NCBI GenBank assembly: GCA_947598585.1
Contig: CANQFK010000002.1
Span: 1 to 64,000, forward strand
DNA from: an uncultured Clostridia bacterium
Lineage (GTDB): Bacteria > Bacillota > Clostridia > Christensenellales > Pumilibacteraceae
Reading direction: 5' to 3'
DNA: 64,000 bases
Shown: piece after piece, positions 37,205-46,250 of the stretch
Position numbering within the stretch: the first letter of the stretch is position 1
Layout: every line of letters starts with the position of its first letter
Notes under the pieces: generated by a model
What the model saw: the letters and a program-made list of their open reading frames with translations, nothing else
Databases searched by the model: none
What the model was told of the DNA's origin: nothing
Position numbers and translations under genes: made by a program

Positions 37205-37945
37205 ATGTTTTTCTCTTATAACGGAGTAAGTGTTTTTTACAAAAGAAATATGGGGCTGGGAACGCCCATCATTCTTATGCACGGGTGGGGAGGCAGCAAC
37301 GTTTCCTTTGCGGGCACATACGAATACTTGTGCGGGCTCAATCGCGACGTCGTTTCGATAGATTTTCCGGGCTTCGGAAGCAGCGACTTGCCTCCGTCCG
37401 AATGGGGGCTCGAAGATTATGCAGCGTGCGTTTCCGAACTCCGCGACGCGTTGAAATTGCGAAAGGCCATACTTGTGGGGCATAGTTTCGGCGGCAGAGT
37501 GGCTCTGTTTTTGGGCTCTGAGCCGTGGGTGGAGAGCCTGGTCTTGGTGGACGCCGCGGGGCTCAAACCGAGATTCAGCCTCAAAAGGGCGTATCGTATC
37601 CGCAAATACAAGAGGGCAAAGCGCCTCGGAAAGGACCTTACCTCGTACGGATCGATAGACTATCTCAAATTGCCGCAGTCGATGCAGCCCGTGTTCGTGA
37701 GAGTGGTGAATACCCACCTTAACGACAAACTCGGATCCATAACCTGTCCCGTGCTTATAATTTGGGGCAAACGCGACTCCGAAACGCCGATGTATATGGC
37801 GCATACGTTAAAGAGGCGCATTGCCGACAGCACTCTTGTGGTATTGCAAGGCGGGCACTTTGCGTATATCGAAAGCAATCTGAAATTCAATCTTATTCTG
37901 GCGGAATTTACCAAGGGAGGTAAGGAATGCCTTTTTGGTTCGTGA
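37205..37945 (+). CDS. Alpha/beta hydrolase
   Basis: 246 residues. The fold is clear: oxyanion HGWGGS, nucleophile elbow VGHSFGGR, acid in IIWGKRDSETP and histidine in LQGGHFAY. It overlaps the membrane Mur ligase gene by 19 bases, so the two are coupled. Hydrolases of this type often precede the membrane-type Mur ligase in Clostridia, perhaps acting on an envelope precursor; the substrate is unknown. Confidence 0.88.
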   Translation: MFFSYNGVSVFYKRNMGLGTPIILMHGWGGSNVSFAGTYEYLCGLNRDVVSIDFPGFGSSDLPPSEWGLEDYAACVSELRDALKLRKAILVGHSFGGRVALFLGSEPWVESLVLVDAAGLKPRFSLKRAYRIRKYKRAKRLGKDLTSYGSIDYLKLPQSMQPVFVRVVNTHLNDKLGSITCPVLIIWGKRDSETPMYMAHTLKRRIADSTLVVLQGGHFAYIESNLKFNLILAEFTKGGKECLFGS

Positions 37946-39459
37946 TGACCTTTGCGCTCGTGAGCGGCTGGCTGCTTACGCTTATAAGTTTAGATCTTAT
38001 GCAAATGCTGCAACTGTCCGCATACAGGGCGAGCGGTTTTTGGGCATGGCTGAAACGGACGAAGTTCGATTATCCCATAAGATATTTCGCGCTGGCTTTT
38101 TTCTGTTTCACCTCGATGTTCGTTTTCGTAATGTGCTTCGGATCGACCAAAGTCAACTATCTCGGCTTTATCCTGTTCGTGCTTATATGCTTGTACTTTG
38201 TTTACGCCACGCTCAAAGAAAAGAAAAAAACGCCGCTTAAATTCACAAAGAGGATAGCGCGCCTTATAATAGTCGATTTTATTCTGAACGGCGCGCTTTC
38301 GTTTGCTGTCATATGGTTTGCGAGAGGAACGTCGCTCATGTATTCCTTTGTGGGGCTGATGCCTCTTCTCTGTCCCGTCGTAATGCTCCTTTCGCATTTC
38401 ATATTGTTGCCGACGGAAAAGGCGATAGGAGGCGTGTTTATGCGCAAGGCGGTAAAAAAACTCAACGCCTCGTCGCCTATAATAATAGGCATAACGGGCA
38501 GCTATGGCAAAACGACCGTCAAGAACATTCTCGCGGCGTTTTTGAGCAAAAAATACAGCGTATACGCTTCGCCGCTCAGCTACAATACTCCCATGGGACT
38601 GAGCAAATGCGTCAATGAGGGCTATAACGGCGAAGAAGTGTTCATCGCCGAAATGGGCGCGAGATATGTCGGCGATATCGAATATCTGAAAAAGGTTTTC
38701 AAGCCCCAATATGCCGTTTTGACCGCGATAGGCAATCAACATCTCGAAACGTTCGGAAGCAGAGAAAATATAATAAAGGAAAAGACCGCGCTCATAAAAA
38801 ACGTTCGTTTTGCCGTGGCAAACGGCGATTGTGCGGATATAGCGGAGCATGAGTGCGGCGCGGCGCTTTGCGGCGCGCACGGCGAGGCGGCATATTCGGA
38901 CGTGACATCTTCCCTCGGCGGAACCGATCTTACGCTTACCATAAGGGGGAAGAGCATGAGGATACACACCTGTCTTGTGGGCGAACATGTGCCCGTTTCC
39001 ATCGCGATGAGCGCTCTTATGGCTACCGAACTCGGCGTCGAAGCGGAGAACATAGCGGCGGCGTGCGGCGAACTGACTTTTATAAAGCACAGAATGGAAG
39101 TAATAAAGAGCGGCGATATGACTATTCTCGACGACTCGTACAACAGCAATCCGAGCGGAGCGGAAAGCGCGCTCAACATTCTCAATACCTATGACGGCAC
39201 AAAGGTCATAATCACGCCCGGCTTTGTCGAACTCGGCGAGGAAGCGACGGATTGTTTAAAGGCTTTGGGCAAAAAGATAGCTTGCGTGTGCGATCATGCG
39301 TTTTTGGTGGGACCAAATGCCGAAGTAATAAAGAGCGGCATGGGCGACTTTGCCAATGTCACTATATCGGCAAGTCTTGACGACGCGATGAACGAACTCA
39401 AAAAGATAGGCGCGCCTATGGCTGTTTTGTTTGAAAACGATCTGCCGGACAACTATTGA
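37927..39459 (+). CDS. Membrane-anchored MurF-like Mur ligase
   Basis: 510 residues. The first ~165 contain four or five membrane helices in place of the usual MurF N-terminal substrate domain. The central ATPase has P-loop GITGSYGKTTVKN (188-200), EMGARYVGDIEYL and NQHLETFG; the C-terminal domain begins near KHRMEV and has DDSYNSNP. This matches the MurF family (D-Ala-D-Ala addition to UDP-MurNAc-tripeptide), but the missing first domain and the anchor suggest a variant or a second, membrane-bound substrate. Overlaps the hydrolase gene; GGAGG lies before it. Confidence 0.83.
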   Translation: MPFWFVMTFALVSGWLLTLISLDLMQMLQLSAYRASGFWAWLKRTKFDYPIRYFALAFFCFTSMFVFVMCFGSTKVNYLGFILFVLICLYFVYATLKEKKKTPLKFTKRIARLIIVDFILNGALSFAVIWFARGTSLMYSFVGLMPLLCPVVMLLSHFILLPTEKAIGGVFMRKAVKKLNASSPIIIGITGSYGKTTVKNILAAFLSKKYSVYASPLSYNTPMGLSKCVNEGYNGEEVFIAEMGARYVGDIEYLKKVFKPQYAVLTAIGNQHLETFGSRENIIKEKTALIKNVRFAVANGDCADIAEHECGAALCGAHGEAAYSDVTSSLGGTDLTLTIRGKSMRIHTCLVGEHVPVSIAMSALMATELGVEAENIAAACGELTFIKHRMEVIKSGDMTILDDSYNSNPSGAESALNILNTYDGTKVIITPGFVELGEEATDCLKALGKKIACVCDHAFLVGPNAEVIKSGMGDFANVTISASLDDAMNELKKIGAPMAVLFENDLPDNY

Positions 39460-39469
39460 GGAGGCGAAA

Positions 39470-40210
39470 ATGGAAAATCGAACTGCGCTTGTGACGGGTT
39501 CTTCACGCGGAATAGGTAGGGCAATAGCGCTCGAACTCGGAGCAAAAGGTTATAACGTGATCGTCAATTGCGTAAAAAACGTCGATATGGCGCATGAAGT
39601 CGCCGATACGATCTGCAAAAACGGCGGCAGAGCCGACTGTATTTGCGCAGACGTAAGCAAAAAAGCGGACGTACTGAAAATTTACGACTTTGCCAAAAGG
39701 AATTTCGGCTTTGTGGATACGGTGGTAAACAACGCGGGCATAAGCAGATACGCCTTGTTTACCGACGAGGACGATGAAAACTTTGACGAAGTGATGAACG
39801 TGAATTTGAGGGGCGTATTCAACGTCTGCCGCGCGTTTGTTCCCGACATGGTGTCCAATAGGTTCGGACGGATAATAAACATTTCGTCCATGTGGGGGCT
39901 CGTGGGAGCTTCGTGCGAGAGCCTGTATTCGGCGTCAAAGGCGGCTGTGATAGGGCTTACTTTGTCGCTCGCAAAGGAACTCGGACCGTCGAACATAACG
40001 GTGAACGCCGTCGCGCCCGGAGTGATAAATACCGATATGATCAAGAATATCTCCGCGCAAACGATAAAAGAATTTTCGGACGAAACGCCGATAGGCAGGT
40101 GCGGCGAGCCCGAGGACATTGCGCGCATAGTGAGCTTTCTCGCGTCATCGGACGCCGACTTCATCACGGGAGAAACGATAAACGCCTCGGGCGGCTTTGT
40201 AATAAAGTAA
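39470..40210 (+). CDS. FabG-like short-chain dehydrogenase/reductase
   Basis: 246 residues from the ATG at 39470, which has AGGAGG upstream. Rossmann motif TGSSRGIGRAIA, NNAG (NNAGISRYALF), Ser in INISSMWG, the Y-x3-K pair in LYSASKAA and PGVINTDM are all present. Closest in style to 3-oxoacyl-ACP reductase FabG, which reduces ketoacyl-ACP in fatty acid synthesis. It stands at the end of the ribU-tsaE operon rather than in a fab cluster, so another SDR role is possible. Confidence 0.85.
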   Translation: MENRTALVTGSSRGIGRAIALELGAKGYNVIVNCVKNVDMAHEVADTICKNGGRADCICADVSKKADVLKIYDFAKRNFGFVDTVVNNAGISRYALFTDEDDENFDEVMNVNLRGVFNVCRAFVPDMVSNRFGRIINISSMWGLVGASCESLYSASKAAVIGLTLSLAKELGPSNITVNAVAPGVINTDMIKNISAQTIKEFSDETPIGRCGEPEDIARIVSFLASSDADFITGETINASGGFVIK

Positions 40211-40224
40211 AATACCTTCGACTT

Positions 40225-40256
40225 AAAACGACGGAACGCTCCGCCGTTTTTTTTAT
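40225..40256 (+). terminator. Terminator of the ribU-tsaE operon
   Basis: ACGACGGA-acgc-TCCGCCGT (one A/C mismatch) followed by eight T. Confidence 0.8.
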
Positions 40257-40263
40257 TGGCGAT

Positions 40264-40300
40264 AAAAAAAAGCTGTCCGACATTTTGTCAAACAGCTTTT
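40264..40300 (-). terminator. Terminator of the 1095-residue surface protein
   Basis: AGCTGT (40271-40276) pairs with ACAGCT (40292-40297) with an inner GACA/TGTC stem; on the minus strand seven T follow. Confidence 0.85.
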
Positions 40301-40322
40301 ATGCTCGTATATTTCCGACTTA

Positions 40323-43300
40323 TTATTCGTCGAAGTCGTTGATGTTGTCTTCCTCTTTTTCGGGCGCCTTGGGCTTTTCGGGAGCGGCGACTTCTTCGGG
40401 CTTTTGCTCGGGTTCGTCGTCGTTGAACCTCTCGACATCTTGTTCGATGACTTTGGGCGATTCCGTCTTGTCGTCGTCGAATTTTACGCTTTCGTCCTCT
40501 TCGTTGCCTATCATGCCGAAACGACGGTCATAGGAATTGAGTTGCTTTTTGCGCTGTCTGCGCGAAGCCTTATCGACTACCGTACGAACGATCGAGCCGA
40601 CTACCGCAAGCACTATCGCAATACCGAACAGGATAGAGGGGATAAGCCACCATCTTTCGCTGTCGTTTGCGGGAACTGTTTCTTCGCTATTGTTGTCGTC
40701 GTCGGTAGTAGTGTCATCGTTATCCGTGTCCTCGTCGTTCTCGTCGACGTGCTTATCGATGACTTTCAATGTTTCGGATTCCACATACGAATCGTCCACG
40801 CCGCCGAGATCGGTATAGGCGATATAGGCGATATAGACCTCACCGGTCACATGGGAGTTGACGTCGTCCGCTCCGAGCGAAACGCAGATATAAGCGTTTG
40901 TGTCCTCGTCGGTAGTGGAAACATAGAACTGATAATCGACGAACTTGTACTTGTACATATCGTCCGAAGTCGTTCTTATGTCCGCGAACTTAACGTCCGA
41001 ATAGCTGCCGCCGTCAAGATACAATCCCGCGCCCACAGCCGACTCGTTGTCGTCGTTTATGATAACAGCCATCGAAACGGTCACGAGATAGTAGGAGTTG
41101 GACGCGAATTTCAAGGGATTGATAAGCCTTGTCATGGCGTATGTGTCGCGCGTCTGCAAGGTGTAAACGTTATCGAACTTGTTGGTAAGGTTGCCGTACG
41201 CCTTGGTTATTTCCTTGGGGATATAAGCGTTGCCTGCGTTATTGTCCTTAGCCAAAGGATCGAAAACGCCGTAAGTGTATTTGCCCTCGGCATATTCCGC
41301 GGTGGACTCCAAAGCCCAGTTGGTGGAAGCCTTAATGGCGTTCTTGTCGGTATTGTCGTAACCGAAGTAGTTGAGAGCTCCGAACGAATACATATCGTAG
41401 TCTATCTTTTGACCGCGCTCGTTTTTGAACGAAGCGTACTTCTCGTTGAATGCGTCCTTCGTTATGGTTTCCACTGCCGCTTCGGCTACATAAATGCTGC
41501 CTGTCGCGGGTGCGTCCGACCTTCCGAGCGCGATGTTGAGTTTTGCGGTATAATCTATGCCCGTACCCGAAGAGAACGGAGTATCGCCTTCGAGATAGAA
41601 TTCGTATTTCGAGAATCCCGTGTTGGACTCGATATTCTTTACGGACGCAAGCACGCGGTTGCTGACTTCGAGCCACAAGTTCGCGCCCGAGCCCGTCATG
41701 CCTATCGTCCTCATGGTAACGGTTATTTTATAATAGTTATTGTTTGTAATGGAAATGTCGGGCGAAGTGTAACCGAAGTAGGAGTTTTCTTTTGCCGCAA
41801 GCAGAAGCATGGTGGGATACATATAAGTGTTGTAATCCATCGTTTTGATCTGCGATACGGGGTTGTTTACGTTAAGGTAATGCGATCTGTTGGCGTTGTA
41901 ATGTTGCTCGTCGGTGAGGATCATGCCCGAAGCCGCGTTTTCGCCGACTTCTCCGATAGTTGTCCAGGAGGACGGTTTGAGCGGATAGTCCGCGTCATAG
42001 TCCTCGGCGGTAAAGAATCTGCCGTTGTCTATCGAAGTGGTGGGAGCGGTGTCAAAGGAAACGACCGTTCCGCTCGAACTGTTCGCGCTGTAATAGGAGT
42101 AGGGAATGGATTCAAGACGTATTTCGTCGAAGAGCGCAGTACCCGTGCAGTTGGAGTTGAGTCCGAGCCACAATTGAAGTTTTATATTGTAGTCTGTGGT
42201 GAGCGAGCCTTGGATAAAGAAGTAATATCTCGTCCAACCGTTTCTCACATTTACTTCGTCGCTGCCCTTAACGCTCGAAATGGTGACGGGAGCGATCTCT
42301 TTCTCGTTTTCGCCGCCGACTATGCGGAGCGAAGCGTTGCTGTCCGAATCGAAATTCTGAGTGTTCACATAAACGCTGAGACGATAGAATTCGTTGCGTT
42401 TTATCACTATATCGTCGGATTCGAGCCCTACGTTGGCTTTGGTCTTTGCCGACAAAACGGCAATGTTGCGGTCGCCTATCGCGTCGAGCAGATATTCGCT
42501 GTTGCCGCTGGGCGTGTAGGGATCGGAATCAAGACCGATGATATTGTCCTTGTCAAAGGGACGACCTGCGTCGTAAGCGTTGACATAAAGATATTGTCCC
42601 GAATCGACGTCCTCGTTATGGATCATCTTCCAACCGTTCAATCCGTCTTTAAAACTTCCTATTACGCCGTTATCCTCGGAAATAAGGAGATTGTCGGTGA
42701 GTTTGTTCTCCTTGTTGGGAGAGGGGATAGCCGAAACGTTGAAGTCCTCTTTTACTACGTTTGCGGCGGGATTGGCTGTTTCATGATAAAATTCGTTTGC
42801 CGAAAGTTTGTAGCAAGTCGCGTTGTCGAACAATGCGTATCCTCGCGTGGGATAAACGCGTTCCACATAATCTTCCTCGCCGATCTCACCGTAAGTGTAG
42901 CTGTCGCCCACTTGAAGATCGAGCGTGACCGACGCGGAGTTCTGAGTTGCGACGTAGATGCGATATTCGACAAATCCGAGCCATTCGTTGTCGGGGTTGT
43001 CCCTTTCGGCGGAGTTGTCGATATTCCAGAAGCCTACGTCATACGGAAGACCGCTGAGTTTTATCACCGCGCCTCTGTTCTGCATAAAGGAGCCCGTCTT
43101 TGCCCAAACGGAAAATACATAGTAGCTGTCGGCGTCGAGGCTGACTTCGGAGGACTTGTATCCGTAAGCGGAGCCGTGCTCGTCGTCTATGTTTATCATA
43201 AGCACTTTTGAATTGGTGCCGGGAGCGTAATATTTGCCGTTTTTCGTGTCGAGATTGCGTCCGAAAGGCGTGGTGGGTATCTTTTCTTTATATTCTTCGT

Positions 43301-43610
43301 AACGATTGAGCCTTGTGACGTCCAAAAAGTCGTCGTCCGGATCGACTTTCTCGTTAAGGTCGATCACACCGCTCACGACGCTGCCCGAAAATTCGCCTAT
43401 ATAGCCTTGCGACCAAGTCGAAAGCGATTTGAGGATATCCGAACCCGAGGCGTTGAATTGACCGTCTTCGAGGGTGACCGCAGTGCTCGGCGCGGGCGTT
43501 TCGGCGCGAGCCGACAGGGCGGTAACGCCCATACAGGATAAAAGCATGATAAGCGCCGTAAAAGCGCATAAGATCCAATTTGTTCTTTTGATTTTACTCA
43601 TGATTTTCAT
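40323..43610 (-). CDS. Large secreted, membrane-anchored beta-sandwich repeat protein
   Basis: 1095 residues. Signal peptide at about 1-36 (basic start, hydrophobic core, ALSARAETP). At least four carbohydrate-binding-module-like beta-sandwich units can be counted from a repeated strand: YYVFSVWAKTG, YRLSVYVNTQ, YYKITVTMRT and YYLVTVSMAV. The C-terminus has a Thr/Asp-rich linker, one membrane helix (WWLIPSILFGIAIVLAVV), then a long, mostly acidic cytoplasmic tail with many Pro/Glu/Lys. No LPxTG motif. Possibly glycan-binding. AAGGTG precedes the ATG; promoter TTGCAA-17-TATAAT at 43701-43673. Confidence 0.8.
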   Translation of the reverse strand: MKIMSKIKRTNWILCAFTALIMLLSCMGVTALSARAETPAPSTAVTLEDGQFNASGSDILKSLSTWSQGYIGEFSGSVVSGVIDLNEKVDPDDDFLDVTRLNRYEEYKEKIPTTPFGRNLDTKNGKYYAPGTNSKVLMINIDDEHGSAYGYKSSEVSLDADSYYVFSVWAKTGSFMQNRGAVIKLSGLPYDVGFWNIDNSAERDNPDNEWLGFVEYRIYVATQNSASVTLDLQVGDSYTYGEIGEEDYVERVYPTRGYALFDNATCYKLSANEFYHETANPAANVVKEDFNVSAIPSPNKENKLTDNLLISEDNGVIGSFKDGLNGWKMIHNEDVDSGQYLYVNAYDAGRPFDKDNIIGLDSDPYTPSGNSEYLLDAIGDRNIAVLSAKTKANVGLESDDIVIKRNEFYRLSVYVNTQNFDSDSNASLRIVGGENEKEIAPVTISSVKGSDEVNVRNGWTRYYFFIQGSLTTDYNIKLQLWLGLNSNCTGTALFDEIRLESIPYSYYSANSSSGTVVSFDTAPTTSIDNGRFFTAEDYDADYPLKPSSWTTIGEVGENAASGMILTDEQHYNANRSHYLNVNNPVSQIKTMDYNTYMYPTMLLLAAKENSYFGYTSPDISITNNNYYKITVTMRTIGMTGSGANLWLEVSNRVLASVKNIESNTGFSKYEFYLEGDTPFSSGTGIDYTAKLNIALGRSDAPATGSIYVAEAAVETITKDAFNEKYASFKNERGQKIDYDMYSFGALNYFGYDNTDKNAIKASTNWALESTAEYAEGKYTYGVFDPLAKDNNAGNAYIPKEITKAYGNLTNKFDNVYTLQTRDTYAMTRLINPLKFASNSYYLVTVSMAVIINDDNESAVGAGLYLDGGSYSDVKFADIRTTSDDMYKYKFVDYQFYVSTTDEDTNAYICVSLGADDVNSHVTGEVYIAYIAYTDLGGVDDSYVESETLKVIDKHVDENDEDTDNDDTTTDDDNNSEETVPANDSERWWLIPSILFGIAIVLAVVGSIVRTVVDKASRRQRKKQLNSYDRRFGMIGNEEDESVKFDDDKTESPKVIEQDVERFNDDEPEQKPEEVAAPEKPKAPEKEEDNINDFDE

Positions 43611-43672
43611 TGTTCACCTTGCAATAAAGTTTTAAGTAAATTTCAAGCGTAAATTATACGCATACAAACTAT

Positions 43673-43701
43673 ATTATATATCATCTGACAATATTTTGCA
43701 A
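43673..43701 (-). promoter_or_regulatory. Promoter of the 1095-residue surface protein
   Basis: Minus-strand TTGCAA (43701-43696), 17-bp spacer, TATAAT (43678-43673). Confidence 0.65.
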
Positions 43702-43789
43702 TCAAATAGAGGGCAAAATTATAAATTTATTTGCTTTAATATCCGATCGACGTAATTATTTTGCGTAAGTTGAGGAAAAACTATTAGTG

Positions 43790-44158
43790 ATGAAGAAAGG
43801 AACCAAAAAAGCATTCATGATCTTGGGCGGGATAGGCGTGGGATTTATCAACGGATTTTTCGGCGGCGGAGGCGGAATGTTGTGCGTACCGCTACTGAAC
43901 AAAGTGCTCGGCGAAAAGACAAAGCCGTCGCACGCCACCGCGATGCTCATCATACTGCCCATAAGCATCGCGAGCGCCGTAACGTATGTTTCGAGCGGCT
44001 ATTTCGACCTTAAACTCACTTTGATCGTGGGCGGCGGCGTTATCGCGGGCGGAATAGCGGGCGCGCTCCTATTGAAAAAGCTCAACTCCTCGGTGATAAG
44101 TATCGTTTTTGCCTTGTTGATGATAGCGGCAGGCATAAAACTTGCCTTTTTCTCATGA
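43790..44158 (+). CDS. TSUP (TauE/SafE) half-transporter, first half
   Basis: 122 residues from the ATG at 43790 (a GTG sits directly before it). Three or four hydrophobic helices and the GFINGFFGGGGGMLCVPLL motif mark the N-terminal half of TauE/SafE sulfite or anion exporters. Full-length members are about 250 residues and contain two such halves. Here the second half is a separate gene overlapping by four bases, so the pair probably assembles into one transporter. Substrate unknown. Confidence 0.82.
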   Translation: MKKGTKKAFMILGGIGVGFINGFFGGGGGMLCVPLLNKVLGEKTKPSHATAMLIILPISIASAVTYVSSGYFDLKLTLIVGGGVIAGGIAGALLLKKLNSSVISIVFALLMIAAGIKLAFFS

Positions 44159-44559
44159 CGGCGGCGTACATTATAGTCGGGGCGGTGGGAGGAATAATAG
44201 GCGGAATGGGCATGGGAGGCGGCACGTTGCTCATACCTCTGCTCACTATATTTTGCGGCATAGAGCAGCACATAGCGCAGTCGATAAATCTTATCGCGTT
44301 CGTGCCCATGTCGATAGTCGCGATAATAATACATTGCAAGAACAAGCTGATAAAAGGTGAATATTTTTGGTGGACAGCCGTTCCCGCGCTCTTTTTGGGC
44401 GTTCTTGCGTCGCTGCTTATAAAGAATATAAACGGAGCGACGCTGTCAAAGTGTTTCGGATTCTTTTTGGCGGCGCTCGGGATATATCAATTCGTGACGG
44501 CGGTCATAGAGGCAAAAAAGGCGCACGATAAAAAGAACGGAAAGGAGAAAAAAAGATGA
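44155..44559 (+). CDS. TSUP (TauE/SafE) half-transporter, second half
   Basis: 134 residues with about four hydrophobic helices. GGIIGGMGMGGGTLLIPLL is the same TSUP motif as in the upstream gene, and SINLIAFVPMSIVAI matches the next helix. A Lys-rich tail ends the protein. It overlaps the upstream half by ATGA (44155-44158) and the lipoprotein gene by four bases, so all three are coupled. Confidence 0.82.
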   Translation: MTAAYIIVGAVGGIIGGMGMGGGTLLIPLLTIFCGIEQHIAQSINLIAFVPMSIVAIIIHCKNKLIKGEYFWWTAVPALFLGVLASLLIKNINGATLSKCFGFFLAALGIYQFVTAVIEAKKAHDKKNGKEKKR

Positions 44560-45320
44560 AGATAAAAAGGATCATTTGTATATTGTTGACGATTTTTACG
44601 GCTTTCGCGGCTTTGAGTTGCAACGACGAGGCAAAGAGCGGCGAGGGCGAAGCGTACGGAAGCACGACTAACGCCTGTCCCGTGCACGTTACGGTCAAGG
44701 CGGACGGGGACGGCAAGGTCGGCGAAATAAAAATAGAGGAATACCTTTCGATCTACGATATAGGCAAACTCACCGAGAGCGGGGGCAAGCAGTACAAGTA
44801 TGGCGTCGAGATCCCCGATAGCGTCAACGGATATGCGAAATTCGTCAGGATAGGCGACAAGACTTTCGTCTATGACGTAAGCGAGTACAAGTGCAACGAT
44901 ATCCTCGCCGTGGATAAATGTTACGACGCCTACATGAACGGCGACGGCGGCAAATGGTATATAAGTCGCATGAAAGAGGGCGATTTCGACATAGTGGACG
45001 CCCGAAACGAGTCGTATAACGTGCCGTTTACCGAATATGACGATCATAAACTGAGCAAAAAGGAATGGGCGGACAAAATGAAAAACGGTTACCACGAGGG
45101 CGTGGAGTACGATAACGGCTGGAAAGAGGAGATCTACGAACTTATAACGCACGTCAAAAACCACGGCGTATACGATTACACGGGCAAAGAAGAGCCCGCG
45201 GGCAAAGAAAAGACGTACAAAGTGGGAAAATACGACACGCTCGTTTCGCTCGAAAATTTCCACGATTATATGAAACTTATCAAGGAAGCGTACGAAGAAG
45301 CGCGAAAAAACGTAAAATAA
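44556..45320 (+). CDS. Lipoprotein of unknown function
   Basis: 254 residues. A type II signal peptide with lipobox AALSC puts the lipid on Cys22. The mature part is rich in Lys, Asp, Tyr and Gly with no domain I recognise; repeated KYD/YGVE-like strands suggest a mostly beta fold. Its start overlaps the TSUP gene, so it may serve as an extracellular partner of that transporter. That link is inferred from gene order only. Confidence 0.72.
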   Translation: MKIKRIICILLTIFTAFAALSCNDEAKSGEGEAYGSTTNACPVHVTVKADGDGKVGEIKIEEYLSIYDIGKLTESGGKQYKYGVEIPDSVNGYAKFVRIGDKTFVYDVSEYKCNDILAVDKCYDAYMNGDGGKWYISRMKEGDFDIVDARNESYNVPFTEYDDHKLSKKEWADKMKNGYHEGVEYDNGWKEEIYELITHVKNHGVYDYTGKEEPAGKEKTYKVGKYDTLVSLENFHDYMKLIKEAYEEARKNVK

Positions 45321-45349
45321 AGGTCGTAAGTTCTATTACCTTGCGGGCG

Positions 45350-45382
45350 CTCATATCTTACTTGTGGGATATGAGTATTTTT
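45350..45382 (+). terminator. Terminator of the TSUP-lipoprotein operon
   Basis: CTCATATC (45350-45357) pairs with GATATGAG (45368-45375), followed by a T-rich run. Confidence 0.85.
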
Positions 45383-45452
45383 TATGTCGAAAAAATTTAT
45401 GTCAAAAAATTTTTAAAATCGACATTTTAATTAAACAAATTCCGCAATTATA

Positions 45453-45479
45453 TGCTATAATAGGAGTATGACCGAATGA
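45453..45479 (+). promoter_or_regulatory. Extended -10 promoter and mini-ORF before the deacetylase
   Basis: TGCTATAAT is an extended -10 (TATAAT at 45456-45461). Six bases on, an ATG opens a three-codon frame (ATG ACC GAA TGA, 45468-45479) whose TGA overlaps the ATG of the deacetylase at 45476. The leader is thus extremely short. Confidence 0.5.
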
Positions 45480-46243
45480 AGTTCATAATCGTAAAGAAGT
45501 CTTTTATTCTCAAAGTGCTTTTAGCGAACATTCTCATAGCGGTGATCGTCATGACATGTTACTATACGGGCAGCGCGGTGGTGTGGAGCAACATGACCAC
45601 GAGAAAGCTGCCGATATATTGCGTCAAGACCGATGAAAAAGCAGTCGCTCTATCGTTCGACGCCGCCTGGGGAGCGGACAATACGCTCAAAATTCTCGAC
45701 ATTCTTTCGGAGTACGACATAAAGGCGAATTTCTTTGCGGTTGGATTTTGGGTCGAGAAGTACGGAGATAAACTCAAAACTCTGTCGGACAGCGGAAGAA
45801 TGGAGATAGGCACGCACAGCAACACTCACCCGAACATGTCCAAGCTGAGTCGCGACAACATCAGGCTGGAACTCGAAACATCTATGGACCTCATCGAGAG
45901 CGTCACCGGCAAAAGACCCGATCTGTTCAGAGCGCCTTACGGAGATTACAGCGATACGGTGCTTACGGTGGCGGAGGAATTGGGATTATATACCATTCAG
46001 TGGGACGTGGACAGCCTCGATTGGAAGGATCTCAGCGCAAACGACATTGCCGTGCGCATTCTCGGCAGAGTAAAAAACGGTAGCATAGTGCTTATGCACA
46101 ACGACGGAAAACACACCGTCGAAGCGCTTCCCCTTGTTATAGAGGGTCTGAAAAATAAAGGTTATACGTTCAAGACCATAGGGGAAATGATTTACAGAGA
46201 TAATTTTACCATCGCACATGATGGTACACAGATAAGGAGTTAA
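45476..46243 (+). CDS. Polysaccharide deacetylase, PdaB-like
   Basis: 255 residues. An N-terminal helix (about 12-34) anchors it or exports it. The NodB domain carries SFDAAWG (metal aspartate), HSNTHPNMSKLS, RAPYGDYSD, WDVDSLDW and IVLMHND. The FDAAWG form is typical of PdaB, a sporulation-linked peptidoglycan or chitin-type deacetylase in Bacillus. The organism may therefore form spores, though this gene alone does not prove it. The next gene starts eight bases later. Confidence 0.88.
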   Translation: MKFIIVKKSFILKVLLANILIAVIVMTCYYTGSAVVWSNMTTRKLPIYCVKTDEKAVALSFDAAWGADNTLKILDILSEYDIKANFFAVGFWVEKYGDKLKTLSDSGRMEIGTHSNTHPNMSKLSRDNIRLELETSMDLIESVTGKRPDLFRAPYGDYSDTVLTVAEELGLYTIQWDVDSLDWKDLSANDIAVRILGRVKNGSIVLMHNDGKHTVEALPLVIEGLKNKGYTFKTIGEMIYRDNFTIAHDGTQIRS

Positions 46244-46250
46244 AATACTT

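Noticed and set aside
40404-43211. 935-codon plus-strand frame inside the 1095-residue surface protein
   Set aside because: Same codon-bias artefact; the minus-strand gene has signal peptide, promoter and terminator.
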